A DNA stretch of 64,000 nucleotides from Paraphoma chrysanthemicola (taxonomy: Eukaryota > Ascomycota > Dothideomycetes > Pleosporales > Phaeosphaeriaceae): assembly GCA_020744225.1 (NCBI GenBank), contig JAGMWG010000018.1:434001-498000 (forward strand). Reading direction: 5' to 3'. The translations under genes were made by a program, and so were the position numbers. The notes below the pieces were generated by a model. The model saw nothing but the letters and a program-made list of their open reading frames with translations, ran no database searches and was not told the origin of the DNA. This document shows, in pieces, positions 56,487 through 64,000 of the stretch (positions are counted from its first letter, which is position 1; each line of letters begins with the position of its first letter).

Positions 56487-57947
56487 ATGGCCTTGGTGCC
56501 TTCATCGCCGCGCGACAAGTATCCTCCGCTGCCAGACGACAAATTTACGTGGAAAGACCCGCCCGCTGTGGTCACCACGCCCTGCGACCCATGGCCGCCG
56601 CCATACTACCTTGAAGATGGCCTGCGCAAGGTGAAGCCATATCACTTCACCTACAACACATACTGCAAGCAGAGATGGCGGGGCAGAGAAATCCTCGACA
56701 TTTTCGCAAGCGAGTTCCGTGACCGACCCACCGAATACTATGAGAAGGCCATCATAGAGGGGCGTGTAGTCGTGAATGGACAGCCCGTGCCCAGCACGAA
56801 GACCATCATAAAGAATGGCGATATTATATCCCACACGCTGCACCGGCACGAGCCTCCCTGCACCGCGACTGCAATCGGCATAGTGCACGAGGATGACGGC
56901 CTCATCGTCATCAACAAGCCCGCCGGCATGCCAGTGCACCCAGCTGGGCGCTACAACTTCAACTCGATCATCGAGATCATGAGGGCTGATCGCGGCTATG
57001 GCTGGAACCCGCTGCCTTGCAACAGACTGGACAGGCTGACCAGTGGCATCATGTTCATTGGGAAGCATAGACAAGCCGCGGAGGACATGAGTGCGCAGAT
57101 ACGTGGGAGGACGGTCAAGAAGGAGTACATCACACGCGTCGTGGGCGAGTTTCCAGAAGGCGAGGTGGTCTGCGAGAAGCCCATATTGCAGATTAGCCCC
57201 AAGCTCGGCCTCAATCGCGTGCGCGCAAACGGGAAGGAGGCACTGACCGTCTTCAAGCGCCTCGCCTACTATCCACCAAAGGATGATGGAGCGACGCTTG
57301 ACCGTGAGAACGGTGACGCGACTGCTGAGGCGCAACCTTGGAAAAAGATGAGCGGCTACTCCATTGTGCGATGCTTCCCTGTCACAGGCCGCACGCATCA
57401 GCTGCGTGTGCACCTCCAGTTTCTCGGACACCCTATTTCGAATGATCCCATCTACGCGAACCAGCGTGTCTTTGGACCATCACTCGGCCGCGGCCACTCG
57501 GAGGCTGAGAACGACGAGGACATCATGTCGCGACTTTCACGCATGGGCAAGGAGGACATAGCTGACGCGGTCGCTTACCATGATGAGATGGTTGAGGCCT
57601 ACAACAAGCGCAAAGCCGAAAAGATGACTGGGGAGACGTGTGAGGTGTGTGACACGCCGTTGTACAGCGACCCGGGAACGCATGAGCTCGGCATCTATCT
57701 CCATGCTCGGAGATATAGGTGCGAGGAGGGCAAATGGGACTACCAGACTGGACTACCTGACTGGGCATTACCACCGCCAGGCTACCAGGGCCCAACAGAG
57801 GGCACGGAGGACACGGATCCGTTGGCAGTTGATCTGAAGAAGCTTGGACTGGACGATGGTGACTCTGCTCCAGCACATGGCACAACGACGAAAGAGAAGA
57901 CTGATGTCAGTTCTGGTGAGCTCCTGCCTGCGAGCAGTACAGTCTGA
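56487..57947 (+). CDS. RluA-type pseudouridine synthase (RIB2/PUS9-like)
   Basis: Single exon, 486 residues from ATG at 56487 (an in-frame extension to 56403 has no ATG). It modifies uridine to pseudouridine in tRNA (position 32 in yeast Pus8/Pus9). Order: YYLEDGLRKVKPYHFTYNTY and CKQRWRGREILDIF, an S4-like part (YEKAIIEGRVVVNGQPV), IVHEDDGLIVINKPAGMPVH, the catalytic motif CNRLDRLTSGIMF with the active Asp near residue 181, RTVKKEYITRVVGEFPEGEV, and CFPVTGRTHQLRVHLQFLGH. The extra C-terminal region has ETCEVCDTPLY, a CxxC pair that may bind zinc, and an acidic tail. The riboflavin deaminase domain fused in yeast Rib2 is absent here. Confidence 0.93.
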   Translation: MALVPSSPRDKYPPLPDDKFTWKDPPAVVTTPCDPWPPPYYLEDGLRKVKPYHFTYNTYCKQRWRGREILDIFASEFRDRPTEYYEKAIIEGRVVVNGQPVPSTKTIIKNGDIISHTLHRHEPPCTATAIGIVHEDDGLIVINKPAGMPVHPAGRYNFNSIIEIMRADRGYGWNPLPCNRLDRLTSGIMFIGKHRQAAEDMSAQIRGRTVKKEYITRVVGEFPEGEVVCEKPILQISPKLGLNRVRANGKEALTVFKRLAYYPPKDDGATLDRENGDATAEAQPWKKMSGYSIVRCFPVTGRTHQLRVHLQFLGHPISNDPIYANQRVFGPSLGRGHSEAENDEDIMSRLSRMGKEDIADAVAYHDEMVEAYNKRKAEKMTGETCEVCDTPLYSDPGTHELGIYLHARRYRCEEGKWDYQTGLPDWALPPPGYQGPTEGTEDTDPLAVDLKKLGLDDGDSAPAHGTTTKEKTDVSSGELLPASSTV

Positions 57948-58401
57948 CCAAGCGCTTGACCTGTTATAGCACCTTTTATTCTTAGGTTAGACTTGCAAGA
58001 TACCCAATCCTGAAGCCAATTGCTTCCGCCCATGATTCTACTTTTGGTCTATCCGCTCGGCATGGATTTAAGGAGTTTGATTGTTAAGCATTGCAATGAA
58101 CAAATATCTTCAAACATTTCGTGATTATGGTCCTGCGGCAGAACTGTTATGATTGCCTTTTTGGGCATGGTTGCCGACGTCACAGACGTGGAGGGGCGGG
58201 CGCAAACCCCACTAACGGGTCAATAGTCCCTGAAGCCAGCACGCGATTGGCCTTGACCTCATGTTGTCTTCGCAGAATTCCCTCTTTAGCCGCGGTGGCA
58301 CGGCTCCGAGCTGTGTATAATAACTGTCCTACTTCTCAGAACAATTCAATAAATCAAACTCGTCCAACATTCATACAAGTACTCACAACCATCTAAACAT
58401 C
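57948..58401. other. Intergenic, no gene seen
   Basis: 3' flank of the pseudouridine synthase and promoter of the oxidoreductase; a TATA-like tgtgtataataac lies near 58312. Confidence 0.5.
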
Positions 58402-59479
58402 ATGGCTTCAGGCATCGCACTCATCGGAAGCGGCATCTTCGCCAAAGAAGAACATCTGCCCGCTATTCAAGCTACTCCCCTCCTCAGCCTCAAGGCAGTG
58501 TACTCGCGGTCACTCAAGTCTGCCAAGACGCTCTCTGAGAACCTGTCCGATGTCGAACTCTACAGCGATGACTCGGAAGGCAAGACATATGCCGACCTCT
58601 TGAAGCGAGACGATATCAAGGGCGTTGTTATCGCGTGAGTCCCCTCTGATCAATCGACACGCACGATGCTAATACCTACCCAGTCTGCCCATCCTCGCCC
58701 AGCCAGAGTACATCAAAAAAGCCCTCGCAGCAGGCAAACACGTGCTCGCGGAAAAGCCCATCGCCAAAGACATCGCCACAGCCCGTGACCTGCTCGCGTG
58801 GACGCAGGACTCCTCCAACACCAGCGCAAACTACTCCGTCGCCGAGAACTTCCGCTTCCTCGACTCCTTCGTGTACGCCTCGCAAGTCCTCTCCACGCTC
58901 GGCCGCGTGCTCACCTTCCGCGCCCGCGTCGCCGCGTACGTGAACCCCGGAGGCAAGTACTACGAAACCTCGTGGCGCAAGGTCCCCGAGTACCAGGGTG
59001 GGTTCTTGCTCGATGGCGGCGTACATTTTGCTGCTGCGACGCGCCTCCTACTTGCTGGTGCGAGCGCGAAGATTGTGAAATTAAGCGCTTTTACGGCACA
59101 ATTGCAGGAACATCTTCCACCTGTTGATACGCTCAACGCTACTCTGCTCTTGAACAATGCTGCATCTGGTACTCTGAGTATTTCGTTCGGCACCACGGAT
59201 ACGGGGTCGGAGTACCTTGTAGCGGCGGAGAAGGGCAGCGTGCATGTTAGTAGGGGAAAAGTTACGGTCACCAAGGACGGCAAGGTTGTTGAGGAGAAGG
59301 AGTTCAAGGATGAGGGCAATGGCGTGAAGCAGGAAATTAAGGCGTGGGCGGAGAGTTTGGAGAGCGGGAAGTGGAAGGTCGAACAGGGGGGTGAGGAGGC
59401 GTTGAGGGATTTGGAGATTATTGAGAGTGCGTTGAGGAGTGGAGAGGATGGGGGCAAGGTGATTGAGTTGAAGCAGTGA
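58402..59479 (+). CDS. Gfo/Idh/MocA-family NAD(P)-dependent oxidoreductase
   Basis: Two exons, join(58402..58634,58684..59479), 342 residues. The N-terminal Rossmann fold starts MASGIALIGSGIFAKEEHLP with the glycine motif, KAVYSRSLKSAKTL, YADLLKRDDIKGVVIAL across the 49-nt intron, then the family hallmark HVLAEKPIAKD (EKP, about residue 95). The C-terminal substrate domain has VAENFRFLDSFVYASQ, YETSWRKVPEYQGGFLLDGG and VHFAAATRLLLAGA, with the Lys/Asp/His pattern of sugar or diol dehydrogenases. The substrate is probably a sugar or polyol derivative, not determinable here. No signal peptide; cytosolic. Confidence 0.93.
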
Positions 59480-60243
59480 AGTGAGGTAGACCTACCACAG
59501 TTTGGGCAAATTGTGTGTAGTAGAAAGATATACTGATAATGCTACATCAGCCCTACTCCGCGCGTTTTGCTTGCTAGAAAACGTTGCAGCTCACTAGACA
59601 AGGAACAGAAGAGTTGTAACAAGAAGTACGAGTATTGTTTTGTATCCTTTTGAGCGGAGGTATGGTGGACTATTCAGACATGTTTAAGTATTACATTGGC
59701 TCTCGCCCAATAGCCATCCAGATCTTCCTTTTGATGCACAAATAACCACTGCGATGTCTCACCCACATCCCGGGAAATACTTCCTTCCATGTCTTCTCAC
59801 GTCGTCGCTCCCTGTGGTCATATTCTGCATGTAGTAAAGACAGATGATACCTTGACTTGTGCTAATCTGCCGATCTTGGAAAGCGGACTTCTAGCACTTT
59901 CTGTACTCAATTTTGTCAGGCACTGGCTATTTCAACCTGCGATAAGAGAGTCACGGTCTTCTGCAGCGAATTGATCATCTTTCTTCAAATTGCATAGGAC
60001 ATGGATAGGCGCGACTTACTGGTTCAAGAGAGGGCAAGGATAGTACTTTATCGACTACTGCTTACCTTTTTCTAACGCGTTTCGTCCCCTTCTTACATGG
60101 GAGTGCTGTGCCGCAATATCGTCATTAGTCATCGGGGATAAGGTTATATACCGGCCATCTGGGCCAAAGCCTCGACTCCTTCTTCTACCTTTTCCCGTCG
60201 AGAATTCACCGACGGCGTCCTCTGTAAGATTTCGACACTGACC
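59480..60243. other. Intergenic; TATA box before the flavoprotein gene
   Basis: No gene supported. ggttatataccgg at about 60143-60155 lies about 95 bp upstream of the next ATG. Confidence 0.55.
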
Positions 60244-61811
60244 ATGGCGCGTCGAAGCAGTTTCAATCGTGTATGTGTGAGCACTCACCTCCCGCGTGAC
60301 AAGAGTATAGAACTTGCATCTGACCGAGACACAGTGTGAGGCATTACTTGCAATCTTGGGGCCAGAGAAGGTGTTTCTTCCCAGCAGTAGTGCTTACAAT
60401 ACTTCCCTTGCATCTTATTTCTCTCGGCAGTCAAGCGCGGTCCATCCTGCGTGCTTTGTTGCACCCCAGACGACCAGAGATGTTTCGGCGGTAGTGGAAT
60501 CGCTGACTGAGGACGCTGAGGATCCGATCGATTTCGCTATTCGATCTGGTGGGCACATGTGGATTCCTGAAGCTTCCAATGTGCAGGGAGGAGTAACAAT
60601 CGACTTGGGCGCTCTTGATTCGATTGATCTTAGTGCTGACAAGACAACGGTATCGATTGGACCGGGCGCAAAATGGGATGTTGTCTATATTAAGCTCGAT
60701 CCTTTGGGATTGAGTGTTGCCGGTGGGCGCATCGGCGGTGTAGGTGTGGGAGGGCTGACGGTAGGGGGAGGTCTTTCCTATTTCGGTCCACGACACGGCT
60801 GGACGTGCGATACAGCATCCGCTTTTGAGGTCGTTCTTGCGGATGGGTCCATTGTGACGGCAACCGAGAACGAACATGCTGATCTGTTCTACGGACTTTG
60901 TGGTGGCGGAAATAACTTTGGTATCGTCACACGCATCGACTTTGCGACATTTGCTCAGGGCCCGCTCTGGTTTGCGACGACTTACAATCCGCTTTCGGCG
61001 TTCGACGAACACGCAAAGATTGTGGCCAAAATATCAGCAGCGGAAAATTACGATGATAACGCTTCTTTCATCGCTGGCTTCGGATACTCACAGGCTCAAG
61101 GTGCTTCTGTGATCGCGAATCAGCTGGTCTACACGAAGCCGGTAAACGACCAGGTCCCGCAGTACTATCAGGATGTTATGAATCTACCATCCGTCTACAG
61201 CAATGTAACCGTCGCAAATATGTCAACACTTGCCACGCAAGGAACAGCACTGATCCCTTCTGGAGCGGCCCGGTAAGCTGATACCTCTCTGGACGTGGCT
61301 CGCTAAAGCTAACGATGAGAGATACATGTTCGCAACGACAACCTTTGAGCCAACTGAGGCGATGATCCGCGGCGCATTTGAAGTTTGGATTGCAAGCGTG
61401 GAGGGGGTGAAGAACATCAGCGGGCTGACATGGTCACTCTCGATGGAGATGGTGCCGGAGGGACAGTATCAACGAAAAGCGGACTCGAACTCGCTTGGGC
61501 TGACCAATCGCGAAGGCACTCGTGCAGTCATACTGTTAACAGAAAGTTGGCAAAGACCAGAAGACGATGAATACGTGTATGCCGCTGTCGCCGCGCTGGT
61601 GACCGCCCTCGAGGATAAGGCGCGTAGCCTTGGTGCATACGATCCTTACCTCTACCTCAACTACGCTGCGCCTTGGCAAAACCCTATTGCAAGCTATGGG
61701 GAAGACAAGGTCCAAAGTTTGCGGTCGCTACGTAGACGGGTTGATCCTATGACCATATTCACGAAACGTGTCCCTGGCGGATTCAAGATTCCTGAGGAGG
61801 ATGAGAGATGA
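60244..61811 (+). CDS. FAD-linked oxidase (PCMH/berberine-bridge-enzyme-like)
   Basis: Three exons, join(60244..60270,60335..61272,61322..61811), 484 residues. A 27-nt first exon (MARRSSFNR) with a GTATGT donor and a CTGACC branch joins to CEALLAILGPEKVFLPSSSA. The FAD-binding PCMH domain shows YFSRQSSAVHPACFVAP, IRSGGHMWIPEASN with the His usually linked to FAD (about residue 82), GGVTIDLGALDSI, GPGAKWDVVY, VGVGGLTVGGGLSYFGPRHG and GLCGGGNNFGIVTRID; the BBE-like C-terminus ends YLYLNYAAPWQNPIASYGED and PMTIFTKRVPGGFKIP. Such enzymes oxidise carbohydrates or alkaloid-like metabolites. Most fungal relatives are secreted, but no signal peptide is seen, so either the enzyme is intracellular or a different first exon is used. 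Confidence 0.88.
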
Positions 61812-62549
61812 TCGATCATTTTCAGACTTGATTTACCGCCAACACCGTAGCAGGGGAGACGGAGTCTGAGAACGCTACGATCTGCGCCTCAGGAGCAAGG
61901 CAGGTCAGGATGTCAGACTGGCTGGTTGGCAGAAGATGACATATCAGTATTGTGGTACTTGGCATGGACGCAATTCTGGGCAGCACGGTGGCTGCCGCAC
62001 CATACTGCACCTTGGTACCTATTCTCGGGAAAATGCTTCTCAATGCCTTCGCGTGCAATTAGGTCTGCAATATAATCTATACGACACATTGAGGATCTCT
62101 CTTTTTCTTCCCTACTTTCGTAGCATTCGCATCTACACACGCTGCCCATTAGATGGAGTATTATTCTACCGGGCATGCATCGAACGCCAAATTGCAGCAA
62201 TGTAAACTAATTGTCGCATTATGTCTTTCTTGTTGGACTACTTACCAGCCCTTTCTGCAAAGCATACCCTTGTCTTACCTACCTCCGCGTCGTGCGGACC
62301 ATGTACACAACTCTTGCCGGGTAACAATGTATGACGTTCATCCTCCTGCGCTCACGTGGCATAATTGAACGGAAAGTAGACAACCAGCTGTACTGAACTA
62401 TACGCAAATCGAGTGTTTCCATGCACGATAGGCGCTGCAATGGCGGGGTCAAGCACGACCCACTTACACTTCATCAGGCAACAACCTCACAGCGAGCAAG
62501 ACAACTGCCACAATTATCGCAACTGCTACACTTGATCTTCATTCCGAAC
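61812..62549. other. Intergenic, no gene seen
   Basis: Only short ORFs. An in-frame upstream ATG at 62421 could extend the next gene. Confidence 0.5.
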
Positions 62550-64000
62550 ATGTCCTACCGGCGTCAGAAGCGTCAGACACATCTCGGGCATCGCAACAGC
62601 ACAAAAACCCTTACAATCATCGACGTCTTACCACCACCCCACCACAGCGACGAGCCACTATGTATTTGTAATGATCCAACGTCGAACACGACACCAAAGA
62701 AATCGTACATTCTAAATCTTCCCGATGAACTACTACTTCCAATCGTCGAACTCGTATGCACACCGCGTGGGCAGGATTATCCGACTTATCAGCGCGCTTC
62801 CATGTACGACAATGGCGGCATACGTGTGCTTTCCAGCATATGCAAGAGGATGAAGCGGCTTGCGCAGCCGTTCTTGTTCAAGGAGATCGTGATTGAAAGC
62901 CCGCATGCGTTGGTTCGGCCAAGTATAAAGGTAATTAAGCTGCATCGGACGTTGGAGAGGAGGAGGGACTTAAGGGAGTTTTGCAGGTTAGTGAATTTTA
63001 TGCATGGTTTTAAGAAGTGTTGTTGGCGGTGACGAGTGCGGAGACAAATGGACCGTGTATATCGTGTGCCGCGGGGATCACTTTTGTCTTTCACACATGT
63101 GAACCTTGGTTGTACGGAAACGGTTATCATTGGCATCGATTACAAGTTCCCGTTCAATGCTATCTAGCTTACAAAAAGACAAACAGCTAACTCATCCCGC
63201 ATCAGAGCACTATACGTATACATACCAGATAACAATAGCCGCGACCCAAATCCTGGATCCTACTCTATAGCACTAGACTTAGCAGACTGGCTCAGGAAAA
63301 CGCGCATTCTTTCCATTCATGGCGGATTCACAACGGTCGATGAGGAAAGCAAAATGGGCAATGAACGCACGTGGGCTTTGCTCCGCCGGATGACGGCCAG
63401 TTTCACAGATCTGGAGCAGATTAGCATCAGCCGAGAAGGATGGAATCTCTACCTCGCCCCAATATTCAAGTGGCTTGCTTTTCCGAATCTCAAGAGTTTG
63501 AAAGTTTTTGGGATATCGGGATGGAAGGAGCATGGGGACGTGGAGCTTGAAGCTGAGGTACAACACGCATTTCGACTCCTGTCATTTGCTTTCAAAATTC
63601 CGTTCAGCAGTAACATATTATTCTATGTTCTACCACTGACTTTCTTCTCGACAAAATAGAAACTCCGCACTGCATCTTTCACCTCCCTCCACGTATCGGA
63701 CTACGAAGAAACACCCCAGGCCACACATCTGCTCCTCCAATGGCCTGCTAAACTTACCGAATTCGACTTTGGAAGCTTTTACAATAATCCACACATCATG
63801 GACTACCCTATGTTTGAGTCCTGGCTCTACATCCACCGCGACACATTGACGCACATCTCCATCGGGTATCTCTCGAGGCATGGCAGTACACAGCTCTTCA
63901 ACGCCACCTTATTCCCTAATCTAGCATATCTAAAGCTCTCGCGCTGGCAAATGGAGCCACACGTAGACTTCTCCGGATACTCGCCCCAGGACGGGAAAAT
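62550..64000 (+). CDS. F-box-like protein, 3' end cut by window edge
   Basis: Partial gene join(62550..62986,63206..63557,63660..>64000); frame is kept through both introns (219 and 102 nt). ATG 62550 lies in a good context, with an in-frame alternative at 62421. The basic N-terminus is followed by KKSYILNLPDELLLPIVELV, an F-box-like helix start, and SSICKRMKRLAQPFLFKEIV. The rest resembles fungal F-box proteins with degenerate leucine-rich repeats (RALYVYIPDNNS, LADWLRKTRILSIHG, FPNLKSLKVFGISGW, ATHLLLQWPAKLTEFDFGSF, FPNLAYLKLSRWQMEP). Likely a substrate receptor of an SCF ubiquitin ligase; target unknown. The 219-nt first intron is long for this window. Confidence 0.8.

Noticed and set aside
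56502..57431. 309-codon minus-strand ORF
   Set aside because: Antisense to the pseudouridine synthase, whose motifs are unmistakable.
1..64000. tRNA genes, rRNA and CRISPR arrays
   Set aside because: Scanned by eye for tRNA T-arm words and regular direct repeats with spacers; none convincing. A tRNA covariance-model scan would be decisive.

Overview
The window is nuclear DNA of a filamentous ascomycete (Pezizomycotina, most likely Dothideomycetes). The evidence is short spliceosomal introns (mostly about 45-70 nt, GT...AG, with CTAAC/CTGAC-like branch sites 10-20 nt before the acceptor), monocistronic genes on both strands, and families typical of such fungi: HET, PTH11/rhodopsin-like membrane proteins, CorA-like membrane proteins, F-box proteins, secreted cysteine-rich proteins. 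The lineage is inferred from gene content, not from a marker. All exon joins were read by eye from splice consensus, frame and remembered family conservation; no search was run.

Left part (1-14.3 kb): a cyclase-family gene cut by the left edge; an unknown HExxH protein; two 74-residue paralogues inside an old tandem duplication (about 3.5-6.25 kb); a seven-exon DAL5/allantoate-permease-like transporter next to a TauD-like dioxygenase; and a CorA-like two-helix membrane protein that may form one gene with an ankyrin-like ORF upstream.

Housekeeping block (15-33 kb): MKT1 (with a GC-AG intron), an isopenicillin-N-synthase-like oxygenase, the BRCT scaffold DPB11/Rad4/TopBP1, an arrestin-related trafficking adaptor with a PPxY motif, and the NHA1 Na+/H+ antiporter with a long repeat-bearing tail. 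Long intergenic stretches flank the arrestin gene.

Accessory part (33-52.7 kb): a probable 240-bp TTAA-flanked MITE; a small secreted protein, a 766-residue secreted protein with repeated Cys modules, and a lysine-specific-endopeptidase-like secreted metallopeptidase; a protein kinase gene broken by two in-frame stops and two frame changes; an O-methyltransferase; a PTH11-like membrane protein; an F-box protein; a HET-domain protein.

Right part (52.7-64 kb): compact metabolic genes (VOC protein with a 9-nt first coding exon, secreted M20 amidohydrolase, hot-dog thioesterase divergent from an RluA-type pseudouridine synthase, Gfo/Idh/MocA oxidoreductase, flavoprotein oxidase) and an F-box-like gene cut by the right edge. 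The best candidates for something undescribed are the duplicated 74-residue proteins and the Cys module shared by two facing secreted-protein genes.
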